A DNA stretch of 64,000 nucleotides from Seriola aureovittata (Eukaryota > Chordata > Actinopteri > Carangiformes > Carangidae), in assembly GCF_021018895.1 (NCBI RefSeq), contig NC_079377.1, positions 24,525,001 through 24,589,000 of the forward strand. The letters run 5' to 3'. Each line of letters begins with the position of its first letter. The stretch's first letter is position 1. Below, piece after piece: positions 43,940 through 55,929 of the stretch. Under the pieces are notes generated by a model. That model worked only from the letters and a program-made list of their open reading frames with translations. It was not told the origin of the DNA and made no database searches. Both the position numbers and the translations under genes were made by a program.

Positions 43940-44845
43940 TTATGACTCCAAGCAGAGTGCGAATTATAAAGTGAAAATCAGGGCGGTCGACTTTTTCTCC
44001 AGGGCGAAAGGAAACTCAGTACAGGGCAGCACATGCTTCAGTGAATTGTAGTGTTACAGTCCTTACAGTAAAACTTCTGAAACGTATGGAGTGGAAGTAT
44101 AAAATAGCACAAAATGTAAATATTGAAGTAAAGCAAAACTACCTCAATATTGCACTTAAGTACAGTACTTACAGTTTACTTAATTACTTTCCATAACTGC
44201 TAATACAATTACTAAGCCTTCAGTACACATGTATTTTATTTTTGTTCAATTACCCGACAACGTGGAACTCCTGAATTCAGGAGTGAAAATAAAGGGGGGT
44301 GACGATTAATATCAGAAAGGTATAAGACTAACTAAACCACCACAAGACTAACTAAACCAATGTTGCCAAGCCAACACTGGAAATAAGAAGGCATGCTATC
44401 TGCCAGCTAACATTAGGTAGCTAAACTGTAACGTAAAGCCAAAGTTAAAAACTAGCTAACATTAGCGCCCATCCATAGATTCTTGACGCAATCTAATTCA
44501 GAACTCAGAAGGTAAGTAAGTAAAGTGTATTAAGTAAGTAAGTAAGTGGCTACTGCTACTTACATTTACCTACAATCTCAATTTCCATCAAACTTGGTTC
44601 CCTTGTTGCTTCAAAAAGCTCCACAGGTCACTTGAAGGTGATGATTCAACTGTTGATATCACAGCCATGATACTACAAGGCTACATCACTCAAGATGACT
44701 GCACATCCCATCATGCAGCAGCAGACAAGTTCTGCATTCACTGTGAGCACATTTCCTCTTCTCTAGGAACTACTTGGTGCCAGACCCCCCCCCAGTCTGT
44801 TTGATGGCCACGTCTGGCCCATGTATCTGAGACACTAAACACTAA

Positions 44846-45097
44846 TTGGGCCGAGGCAAATTGACGAGACATTCGGCTAACGATAATATGATTAAGTTTA
44901 TTGACAATTTCAGTATCTTCTGGAACTGTAAAGATCGCTTTGAACCAGACGGTGTTCATCCAAACATCACTGGATCCAGACTGCAGGGTGCCGACCTTCG
45001 TCATGCCCTTGAGATGCCATACACAAACAAGAAAGTCTGGATAGGCACGAAGCACAGATGTAGCAACACTGATAGAGACTTGTTCTCCAATCTGTAA
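44846..45097 (+). pseudogene. Remnant of a retroelement ORF with an SGNH/GDSL-like domain
   Basis: An 83-codon frame reads FIDNFSIFWNCKDRF, then EPDGVHPNITGSRLQGADL. The DGVHPN block (44948-44965) matches the last conserved block (Asp-x-x-His) of SGNH hydrolases, and FIDNF..FW is the usual lead-in in copies encoded by fish non-LTR elements. The Ser-containing first block is not found upstream in frame, so this is a 3' fragment. Parent family not identified. Confidence 0.6.
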
Positions 45098-46013
45098 TTT
45101 CTATCAGTCAGTCAGACTCTGACTCCGAGTCCTCTCATGGCAGCCCCCCTCTGAGAGTTAAAATTATGGTTTTGATTACATAAATCAGCAATTTTCTAAT
45201 TAGCTTTAAACTGTATGTTGACCACAGGTGGTTGCATGTAGGGAAACAGTTTGTCCCCACTTTCTCCCCTTACTTCATCTGCTGATTAAGACCATTACAT
45301 GCAGTTGAAAGCTCTGGAAAAAGGTAGTAAATTGACCTTAAGACACGTTTTAAACATCTATATCATTTAAAGTTTTATTTCACAAAATTATGACTCCCCT
45401 TTTTTTTTTTAAAACAAACATCCACTTCTGTCTTTGTTTTGAAGCTGCAGCTTTACATGAACTATCGCAGTCAGTAACCTAAAGTAACCTCGGTGAAAAA
45501 GGAGCTTCCGCTTCCTGTCGCCGCTTCACAATAAAAGCCACATCATGCGTCGCCATTTCAGTATTTTTAATGTGAAGCCGCAGTGAATGCTGGGTGATGA
45601 CAGAGGTTGATGCCAGTGAGATATAATTAGAAACAGTAACACAGTATTACATGCAGCCCGATTATGAATCCTCCAGCATGCGAAGGCAAGCTGAATCCCA
45701 TAATACTACAAGCTTATGTCCTATAAATACATTAAGTGGCTATAGCTTCAAATGCTACGCCCTTATTAAATTAAGGCCTGACTATGTGGAAATATTAAGG
45801 ATGTATATTCCCAAATATATTTATATATTTTTTTCTTGATCAAATTAACACAAATGAATGACTTTCCCACTAATTACTGCTTCACACGCAGCTCTTTATA
45901 GTTGTAGTATAGTGCTGTGCCATATGCGTGCGTGTTTCACCTTGACGGTTGTCTGCTGTGGGTTACAGGTGCAGTTCCACGCGCCTCCACTGAGCTCTCA
46001 GAGCATTTGTGCC

Positions 46014-46238
46014 ATGACTGTGCTCGTGCAGCAGCAGCAGCAGCGCGGAGGGATGTGCTGTATCATCCAGGCAGCCCGGCAGACGCTCCGTCCTTCAGTG
46101 GGAATCCTGCAGCTCCATCATGGCTCTCAACATCCCCGGAGTGGCCGTGATGATGTTCTTCTACCTGCTGGTCCTCGGGATCGGCATCTGGGCTTCCATC
46201 AAGTCCAAAAGGGAAGCCAAGAAGGGCCAGGGGGATAA
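46014..46238 (+). promoter_or_regulatory. Overlapping upstream ORF before the slc5a7-like start
   Basis: An ATG at 46014 opens a frame with a CAG run and a second ATG at 46053. It passes the main ATG (46120) in another frame and stops at 46238. If transcripts include 46014 it would be expected to lower translation from the main start. The transcription start is unknown. Confidence 0.4.
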
Positions 46239-47120
46239 GACGGAGATGGCTCTGCTGGGCAACCGGGGCATCAACCTAGTGGTCGGCATCTTCACCATGA
46301 CAGGCGAGTAACACGCGGCGGTGGAGGAGCAGGCGACCGGGAAATCATCTCTTTAAATCGGCTCTGCGTTTATTTCCTGTAAAAATCAACCGGTGTTTAG
46401 TGGAAGGTTTTCTATTTTTTTCCAGGCCTACAGTTTCTGTCCCCGCGCTCTAAATTACATAACGTTAAATCGATTTCCTGTGTTGAGCCTTAAAATACCT
46501 TCTTTGTAAAATAGAAGAGAATAAAATAAAGGGGAATAAATTAAAACCCAGCGCAGTTTTAAGGATTTTCTTACAGCGATAACTACGCGACATTATGAAT
46601 CGTAACGTGACAAATGAGGCTACGAAACAACATTTTAGTCTACAAGAGATTATATAAAATATATATATATAGGCCTATGTATATGTAGATATTTTATTGG
46701 CCGACAATAACGGATGGTGAAACAAAACAGAGGAGAAGACTTAGAGTATTTGACAAGTGAATTATTGTCTTATTTCAGGAGCAAAAAACAGAAAAACTTA
46801 AAACAAAAAACAAAACAGGAAGCTTATAAGATAAGAGGAACTCATATGGTTTTAACATAAGCTGAGACAGCATTAAAATACAGGGAAGGTGTTTTATTCT
46901 TATGCTTTCATATCCTATGTATCATGCCTCTCTGCCCAAAGAAAATCACGTGTCAGGCAACAACCGCCAGAACACTGATGTTTCAAAGTAATTGGTCATT
47001 AAATTTACAGTAAATTCCTATTTAAATTTAATTCCCTATCAAAGTTACAGTAGACAGGCTGGTTTATCGGGTTACAGGCAGGTGCAAGAGTAGCAGCCGG
47101 TCTGTGTGCCTGTATGTGAA

Positions 47121-47158
<38 letters not shown>

Positions 47159-50100
47159 ATACAGCTACATGGGTTGGAGGCGGATTCATTGTGGGCACAG
47201 CGGAGGCGGTGTACAACCCCTCCATGGGACTGATCTGGGCCGTCATGCCAATCACAGCAACCATGTGTTTCATCATCGGTAAGACTTCCTTTTAAAGTAA
47301 CTGAAAACAGAAACAGTAGAGCCGGGGCGCTTCAGGGTCACTGGTTTTCATTTTCACCTGGATCTTGTCCTACTAAAGCAAAAATGAGACAGAAACCTCT
47401 GTTATTCTTAGACTCTGCGGGGCAGAAATGTAAAAGTTTGTCCTGAGGACAGGCCGTTCTCACCGGGAAAACAACAGCGTTTCTGCAGATTGTTGAAATA
47501 ATCACGATAATGATAATGGCCCCTGCAGCCTCCTGTGAGCATCAGTAATAACCGTCCTCTGTTTCAACATCGAGTTCAAACTGGGTCTGAGTCTGAGTCA
47601 GTGATAGCTTTCCACACTATATGACTGTGCCCATCTAAAAGGAGGGTGCTTAGTCATTAAATGGGCAAGACACAATGGGGAACTGACAGCAGAGCAACCA
47701 CAAAAGCACCCAGCTAACTCAAAACCAAAGAATGTGAAAATCTACAGCATGGGCGGGCTGCCGATAGTGACATGTCTGCAGCACCACAGGATGTAAAGGT
47801 GGATGGTTCAATGAACTGTCTGATTTTTACCCTTTAAATCTACTCTCTCCACTGCTTCCTCTTAAATCCTTTCTCTGACCTCAACCAAGTTGTTTTGGCT
47901 GCTTAAGATTTAACCAGATCAGAAAACACTCCTATTGTTGACAAAGGTATTTTTTCAGAGAGTCGTGTAAATCAAACAGGTTTATCCGCTGCACCGTGGC
48001 TGTGAGTCAGGACATCTCAGACTCAGGCTGATGGGATCAGGACTTTGTTTCAACATAAAACAGAAACCGACAGGGCCGTCCATTCATTAGTTTCACAGGT
48101 ACTACTACATGAAAACATGACGGTTTTCTTAAGAATCTGTAATCCGACTATTCAGGGATTGTCATTGTTGTATTTTCACCTCATTTCACACATTCCCTTT
48201 CTCTGGAAACTGCTGAAAAGTCTCCTGAGAAAGGACATTTATCTCCCGAATTGTCACAAAACAGTGACGCCGAGAGTGTAATAATAACCTGACACCTTTA
48301 TTTCCCTTAAACATGGAAACATGGAGGAAACACAACAGGTTACACGACTTCCCTTGTGTGTGGAGATTAGCGGAAAAAAAAAAAAAAAAAAACAACATTC
48401 CTGCTCCACGTGAAAATCACATGAGAAAAGAAAGATTTATCCTCTTAAACCCTGATGAACGTACAGTGACTAAATGTGGTTCACGGCACTGACAAAATAT
48501 TTGACTGTAGGGGTTTTTTTTATGAAGAGACTGTTTGTATTGTGGAGTTTTTTTTTTGTGCTTTATGAAATAAAACATTTCATACTAAGAGGAAAAGAGC
48601 AAATCACATGTGTTTAAGGAGTGTGTTGTTGTTTAGGCTGTAGTCTAAAAGGGGAAATGTAAAAAAATAGAATATTTTAATAAGAAATCATTATAGAAAT
48701 CTGGTAAATCAACCTAATTAATAGCATTTTAAGTCAAAAGCTGATTTTTTTTTTCATCATAGCAAACCTGTCATACATTGAAGTGATAAATAATACATTC
48801 AGCCAATAACCCTAAATCTATCTGTTCCCTGTTTCATCATTGAGGTGGCCTGTTCTTCGCCGAGCCGATGAGAAACAATAAATACGTGACCATGATGGAT
48901 CCTTTCCAGATCAAATACGGAAAAGTACCGACGGCCGCTCTGTCGCTGGCTTCGCTCATATCAGAGATCATGTGGGTGACAGGGACACTCATAGGATTAG
49001 GTAAGAATGTTTTCTATATGTACATGAGAGCATATGTGCGATGCATCTGATCCATGCATGTTGACCCTTGCAGCCGAGCAGCTGTCGATCGCAGCTCTTT
49101 GCTGAGGTGCTGTGTGAAACACAAGCCTTTGTCTAATTGTAAGGTTGGTCTGAAATAACTCCACGAGGGCACAAGACCTTAAATCGCACCAGTAGCCACA
49201 TGGGAAAGCTACAGTGTGTGGTGGTACATAAACATACTGCATTATAATTACCAACCACTGAATTTCCTGTGTCTGCAACAAGTCAAGTCTTAAATCCACT
49301 GTAAAGATGCTAAGGCGGTGACCTCTGCACTAGATTTGGGTGTAATGAAATTGTAGGAATTTCTGGTTTAAGCAACAATGTTTTCTTCTTCTTCTGTGTT
49401 TTATTTGAAGTGTTGATCCATCAGAAGATATATTTGTGGTTTTAAGAACCAAAAACCATCTCAGTGTAGTTTTACATCTCCTCTCTCAGGCTTCTCTCTG
49501 GAGCTCTAGTAACAACAGGTCGGTGAGCCAATCAGAAGAGAGGAGGCTCTGAGCCTCTCTTCTGATTGGCTGACTGTTTTCTGAGTGATCCAATAAAAAT
49601 ATAGCAGATTTCAAGTAAAAACACTCAGAGAAAGCAAATCCTGCAAGGTTTTGGATGGTGGGTCCAGGTGGGCGGGGCTTGGGGCATGGCTGAAAGCAGT
49701 AACTTCTTTGTTGTGACATCACAAAGTTACAGGAAGTCCCAACGACTAATTTTCAAGCTCATGGTTTTTGGTTCTTAAAACCACAAATATATCATCTTAT
49801 GGATCAACACTTCAAATAAAACACAGTAAAAGTGTAAAATATGGGCCGTTTTGATCACTAAGATATCATTTCAGGTGTTACTGCTTTGTTGTGACATCAC
49901 AAAGTTACAGAAGTCCTGACGGCTGGTTTTAAGGCACAGTTTCTGAATACAGGCTGTGTGCATTTCTCAGGGGACTGAGGCTTTGATACTTTCACAGTAT
50001 TAATATAGAAGCTAGACCTGATCTATAATCAAACTACACATAGACATCTACCTTTATACTATATGGGACCTTTAAAGTCTCAAATTATAGCGTAAATTGT

Positions 50101-52927
50101 GCTCTTTGCAGTCGCCTGGTCTGATATATATTGGCTGCAGTGCCTCCATCACATACTGTAGTTGTTCACCAAAGAGCACTGACAAGTTTATTTTTCAACT
50201 GTTACATATATATAAACATTATGTCTAAAACATAAAAGTGTGTGTTTAAGGTGTAACTATGAGTGTGATCCTGGACTTGTCCTACACTGTGAGCATCTGG
50301 ATCTCTGCGGCTGTGGCCATCACCTACACTCTGCTGGGAGGCCTCTACTCTGTGGCCTACACAGACATCATACAGCTCATTCTCATCTTCATTAGCTTGG
50401 TGAGTTGCCGCCCTTCCTGTTGCCCAATTTACTCCCTGACTGTCCCGAGGGCAGCTATTAAAAAACACATCAGGGGAATAGTTCAACATTAGCAACAAGC
50501 TCCTTTGCTTTGAGTTAGATGAGAGGATTAATACCACTCTCGTATCAGTCTGTGTTTATATGTAGGCAGTTAGCCTAGCGTAAAGCCTAGCTGCCCTATT
50601 TCCAGCCTGCATGCCACACTAAGATAATCTTAGCTCTTGCTCCAGACTCGAGAGTGCTAACATTATTACTTTGCAGTCAGTGTGAAGGGTTAGCAGTTCG
50701 CCTACTGTTGTTTACTGAGCATCATTGTCTCTTCGTAGTGGCTGTGCGTCCCTTTTGCCCTGATGAACCCCGCTGTGTTGGACATAACGGAGACGGCCTA
50801 CAACAACACCTTCCAGTCCCCATGGGTCGGTACTCTGGAGGCAGACAGAGCCTGGAGGTGGATCGACAACTTTCTACTGCTGGTAAGGATGGAAAATAGA
50901 AAACCTCACATCAAAAAATAGATTCAAGGTTTAACTGTTCCAGGCCTCTCCTATTGTTTTTTAAAATTCATACACAGCTATGAGGTTACTGGACTTACTT
51001 TCATTTATTAATTTTCAGATGATATGATTTTGTTTCTAAATAGGACTTAAAGGAGCTATTTGTAAGTTTTGCATAGCTAACGTTAGCATTAACAGCTGTT
51101 TACTTACCAGTCTAGAAGAAACGTTGCGAGTTCGGCATCAAACTTCAAAGTATTGCCAATGTTAACTCTTGTCTCTATCACGTCTTTTCTTCCTCTTAAG
51201 TTAGCACGCTAACGAGCTAGCCCCAGGCTCGTCTCGTCACTTCCTGATAGCGGCTCACTGTAGCCTCCAGTTTGCCCTGAAGACCTAGCGTTGCTCAGAG
51301 GACGTATTATAACCTCTTGTCATGTAAACACGACAGTTGAAGCGACAGTCACCACCACCTCTTCCTGGCACGAAGCTACGATCGGTGGCAGAAAAAAAAT
51401 GACAAATAGCCCCTTTAAACAACTAGGAAATGTTTTGTTTTTGTCACTGCAAAGACTTGCAGCTGGGAAGCTTGGGTGGGGAACACTGAAGGACTATATT
51501 TTGCAGCATGCCCGGGAGACCTACAGGATTCCTTAGAGGGTGATAGAGGTTTCGGGTGAAAGATGTTGCAGAATCCCCAAAGACTCTTTGGGGATTCTGC
51601 CAAAGAGTCCACACAGACATGGTAACTGGAAGTGATGCAACTCTTTCAAAATAAAACAAAAAAGAAAAAAAAACAGACGGGCAAAGGTTGAAGCTGGGTA
51701 CGTTTTTTCTGTACTCGATGTTGCCTTGACAACATTTTTCTTGTCATCCAAGGGTTTGGGAAACTTGGGTCTTCAGAACTTCCACCAGAGGACGCTGTCC
51801 GCCGCCTCCTCGGCTACAGCCAAGATAACCTGCTTCGCTGCCGCGTTCATCGTTCCCACTTTAGGCATCCCGCCCATACTGCTCGGTGCAGTGGCTGCAT
51901 CAACAAGTACGGAATAAATCTAAACTTTTTAATGTTATTTCCTCTATCTTATTTTAAGCTGACATTTAACTTAGCATTAGTTGAATTTTTGCCTTAATGT
52001 TCCTCAGATTGGAACATGACCTCTTATGGATCTCCGTCTCCGCTTGAGCGTGGCGATACAGGACTTGTCCTGCCCATCGTCCTGCAGCACCTCACCCCGA
52101 CCTACATCTCCATCGTCGGTATTGGGGCGGTGGCCGCCGCTGTGATGTCATCCACTGACTCTGCCTTGCTGTCTGCTGCCTCCATTTTCACCTCCAACAT
52201 TTATAGGGCCATCCTGAGGACACAGGTGAGGAAAAGGAGGAGGAGGCGAGTGAGGGGAGGGGAAGGTCTGACAATAAGATTGTCAAAAAAATTTTACTCA
52301 TCCATTCAGGCGAACCAAAACATTTACTAAAAATGGTCATTGGAAATAAACAGAAAAGTTTCTTGTTTCTTTTCTTCCCTCCAGGCGTCAGAGCAGGAGA
52401 TCCAGTGGGTGATCAGGGTCTCGGTGGTGGTGGTGGGCCTGGCCGGCACATCTCTCACCTTCCTGGACAACAGCGTCCTGATGATCTGGCTGCTTCGCTC
52501 CGACCTCACCTACACCCTCATGCTGCCGCAGCTCGTCTGCGTCCTCTTCTTCAGCGTCTCTAATGGCTACGGCGCCATCCTGGGCTGTGTGGTGGGCATG
52601 CTGCTGCGGGTGCTGTGCGGGGAGCCGCTGCTAGGCATAACACCTGTGATCAAATTCCCAGGATGCACCCTGGTAAACGGCGTCTACGTCCAGCAGTCCC
52701 CAATCAGAACCATCTGCATGCTGTCTGCTGTGGCGGCCATCTTGTTGTTCTCCTACCTGGCGTCTGTGCTCTTTAACAGAGGCCTGATTCCTGAGAAATG
52801 GGATGTTTTTAATGTGAAAGCTACGTATTCGTCACAAACACAAGGTGACGCCAAATCGAACCAGAAGTTGAAAGAACAGAACGAGAACAATGAAGCGTGT
52901 GAACCAATGTTAGAATCAACATGTTAA
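46120..52927 (+). CDS. High-affinity choline transporter 1-like protein (SLC5A7 paralogue)
   Basis: Sodium-coupled SLC5-family transporter of the plasma membrane; the closest family I recognise is CHT1, which takes up choline for acetylcholine synthesis. Exons: 46120-46303, 47165-47278, 48845-49000, 50251-50399, 50739-50882, 51753-51906, 52008-52225, 52385-52927. Phases join to give 553 aa (human CHT1 is 580). Conserved: [10 protein letters not shown] near residue 60, [39 protein letters not shown], the sodium-site region [17 protein letters not shown], and GEP in the late membrane region. Differences: the CHT1 motif GGIPWQAYFQR reads [11 protein letters not shown], and the C-tail lacks the DKTILV-type endocytosis signal. 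Intron 1 has a GC donor and a (TG)n tract at the acceptor. It is probably a paralogue rather than canonical slc5a7, so substrate is uncertain. Confidence 0.9.
47123..47157 (+). repeat. (TG)n tract at the 3' splice site of intron 1
   Basis: About 17 TG units end seven bases before the CAG-type acceptor at 47163-47164. They occupy the place of the polypyrimidine tract for the second coding exon of the choline-transporter-like gene. Confidence 0.95.
49394..49826. mobile_element. 433-bp fold-back element in an slc5a7-like intron
   Basis: The 66-bp left arm (49394-49459) and right arm (49761-49826) are inverted copies with two mismatches. The interior carries a second inverted pair: GCCAATCAGAAGAGAG at 49527-49542 and its complement at 49555-49570. 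A 'ttgttgtgacatcacaaag' block near 49708 recurs near 49886 outside the right arm, suggesting a larger or nested element. No coding capacity. Confidence 0.85.
51047..51418 (+). mobile_element. Short TIR element (MITE), copy 2
   Basis: Ends are TTAAAGGAGCTATTTGT and ACAAATAGCCCCTTTAA, inverted repeats with one mismatch over 17 bp. The interior is homologous to 39338-39698 in the same orientation. The TTAA ends could reflect a TTAA or TA target duplication; the superfamily is not assigned. It lies in the intron between the exons ending at 50882 and starting at 51753. Confidence 0.85.
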
Positions 52928-53232
52928 GTAGGAAAAATTATTTGAAATACATGTTTCATCTGTTTTGACTGGTTTGAGAACAAATGTATGTATTGTGTAA
53001 TGGCACACTTTTAATTATAGTACAGTATATTTTCGTTTTGTATACTTTTATATGCAGCATAAATGGAAAAAACATCACACCTATGCTCTTTGTTATAAGA
53101 GCTCAGAATGTTTTCTGCAATTTTATGCAGCATTGATACTTTCAAGCATTGACGGATTATAAGACAATGGACCCCAGAGCACAGACACATAAAAAATATA
53201 ATAAAATATCAGATCAGACTATAGGTATAGAG

Positions 53233-53780
53233 TGACGCAGGGATGACGTATTTTTGTAGGCCAACCCGGAAGTTAGCATCACCCTGGTTCCCTCGTATTT
53301 TGACTGTTTGAAGCTAGAAGTGAAACGCCAACGTTAGGCTACAAACTAACTTCACCACGGTCACATGACTTCAACGTCACCGCTGCTGAACTTCCAAATT
53401 TGTAATTCGATTTAACTCTGACCTCTTCTACAAAAAGGCCTTTCCTCTTTTAAAGTTAGTATAAACACAACGATGCTGTAAAGACGGACATGTGAGTAGA
53501 TCGGCTTTCGTGTCCTATGTGATGACGTCTAACGTCCCCGACAACACAACCGGCTTTTTTTTTAAAGAGACGTAAAAGCTTTAAATAAATCACGACTGGT
53601 TTATTTACTGACATATTTTATGTTGTACAACAAAACGTGAATATATAGTGATCGTACATTATCCTCAGATCATGTTATTTTAATCGTCTAACGAAAAAAA
53701 CCCACAGACTTGAGCACGAGGGAACCGGAAGTGCTAAAATGCTAACTTATTTCCGGGTTTTAGTACACACTCCTGCGGCA
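53233..53780. mobile_element. Non-autonomous TIR element, about 550 bp
   Basis: The left end TGACGCAGGGATGACGTA and the complement of the right end TGCCGCAGGAGTGTGTA are similar. Inside them, AACCCGGAA...GTTAGCAT...GGTTCCCTCGT occurs in inverted orientation at 53263-53303 and about 53717-53760, with small indels. The interior is non-coding. Superfamily unresolved. Confidence 0.7.
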
Positions 53781-55847
53781 CGCAGATAGTAAAATTAATG
53801 GACATGGATTTGGATCAGGGGCAAAAGGACATGAATATAACATCCCTACTTTTAAATGAGCTCTTTGAATTTAATATCAATCACTGCCACTTAATACAGA
53901 GACTCTGGTTTAAGGGCCCCTGGCTGCGCCTGTGCCTGGTTGGCTCATAAGATGATCCATCCGTGCTTTAAAAGTAATTTTATATTTGATTGCACACCAT
54001 TCTTCTTTTGGTTCTTTTGGTCCTGGTTTTATTGCAGCTTCAGCATTTAAAAAAAAAAAACAGTGGCTGTCAACAGTAAAGTATTGCAAATGTTAAAAAC
54101 CAGGGCTTCACCTGTGGTTTGATTAAAACTGCCGACATGCTGCACAACTGATCGGTGAATAAATACAGAGAAACACCAGCTGGACTAATTTAACAGGTTC
54201 TTTTGTGCCTTGAAGGCCAACTTGATTAAATTATGTTGTACCCAGAGCTGAGATAAACAGATAAACATGGAAGCAAAAAGGGCAAAGTGACCAGAAATTT
54301 ATGTTTTAAACATGCTTTCTCGCACTGCTTTTAAGATACAGATACCTTGTTTTTATCTGTCTAAAAATAAGGTATCCACTCTTCTCTATTGACTGTTGGC
54401 ATAATTTAACAGTTAATGGGTTAATGATTTTAGATAGTTTCAAATAAAATCAATTTAGTAAGGACAGATACCTTTTGTGTTTTAAAATTATCAAAATCTG
54501 CATGGATATATTGCTAAACATGGATATAATCAGTGTTAGAATTAAACCCTTAATTTGCTTAAAGTCCACTGGACTTAACCTGACTTCATGTGTCCTATGA
54601 GCTTATGATGACACACAAAAATAACCATCCTCTGTTACATAATTCAGCATGGGACTGTGTGGCATGTCCGGTAGTGACAGATGTCTGGACAATCCCTCCC
54701 TCTTTCCCTCCCTCCCCCTCTCTCTCGCTCTCTCTCTCCCTCCCCCACGTCTGTGTCAGTCTAAGTCATGCAACAATATATCAGTGTGGTATTATATGAG
54801 GTGGCATCTCGCTCCTGACTCGTGCCAACAGCTCTAGTGGAACAATCGTCCCACAGGACACAGAGACGCTGACCGAGATAAAGGTCTTCTAAAATAAGAC
54901 CACACAAGAGGACGCTGCTCCGGCTGCTTCCTGTGTCCTTCGTTTGATAGTTGATGGTTAAGTCGACGATGAGGTTCAGAATGCAAAGTCTAAGTGTGCA
55001 CTAACTAGGTAGTGAATGTGTAGTGTTGGATTAATAAATCAATTTGACATTATTTGAGTTGCAAAGCTCCAAAATAACGAGTTATACTTCTATATGATTT
55101 TTTTTTTTTGTTTTATTTGCATGTTAAATTAATTAATGTTTGTTTGGAAAATGATTCTGCTAAAGGCCTTACATTTCACTCATGTTGCTCTGCCACTAAA
55201 TCAGATTTGAGTGGAGAATTTCATAATGGTTTCAATACAGTTTCAGGGCGTTTTACGGCCCTGCAATGTACATGTTTTGGCACAACAGTGTAGATAGAAC
55301 AATAATCTGAGTATTTTCCTATTAAATCTTTGAGTTGATGTAGAAAACATAATAGTTTAATCCATTAAATTCTAACGCAGAATAAACAGTGACATTCCAG
55401 CTGCTAAATGCACAAACTCTGTGGCTACTGTTGTGTCTGCATTAGGTGCACCAACTAAGAAAGTTTTGTGGATCAGGATTTGATGCACAAAGTTTTCTTC
55501 TCAAATAGGTGTAAAATCTGTTGTATTTGTTCTCTGTGAGTGAGGTAAATAAAGACAAGTCTGCAGAATTTCACTTGGAGCAATAAACAAACAAACAAAC
55601 AAAGAAAATGGTTGTAAAAGGAGATAAACTGTCAAACAGGAGTGAAATGATTTGGCTTCTGCTGTCAGTAAAAACAGATGCACTTCACGAGAGTTGGCTT
55701 TCGTTTTTGTTCTATAGCAGAGTGAACGAGTCACATCTTGCTGATGTAATCTACCACGGTTCATTTCTGTTGGAGGATTATGTCACATGTGTCAGGTACA
55801 GGAAGTGTGTGACTGGACGGGAAGTTCAATCACAGGATGTGGATGTG

Positions 55848-55861
55848 GTGACATCTGCTGG
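55848..55861 (-). promoter_or_regulatory. CTCF-like motif, minus orientation
   Basis: The plus strand GTGACATCTGCTGG is the complement of CCAGCAGATGTCAC, 13 of 14 against CCASYAGRKGGCRS. Confidence 0.25.
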
Positions 55862-55929
55862 CCCACTGATGGTACAACAGCATTTTTCACATTTTAGTGG
55901 AGCAGCCAGCGCAGCATACAGCACATACG

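Larger units (their letters stand above)
40280..46013. other. Gene-free region between the divergent GPCR and slc5a7-like genes
   Basis: No exon could be supported over 5.7 kb. It holds the upstream region of the GPCR at its left end and of the choline-transporter-like gene at its right end, a dispersed repeat at 42940-43080, a (TG)n run at 43894-43936, GTAA tetranucleotide runs near 44511-44547, and a dead LINE fragment near 44.85-45.1 kb. Confidence 0.55.
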
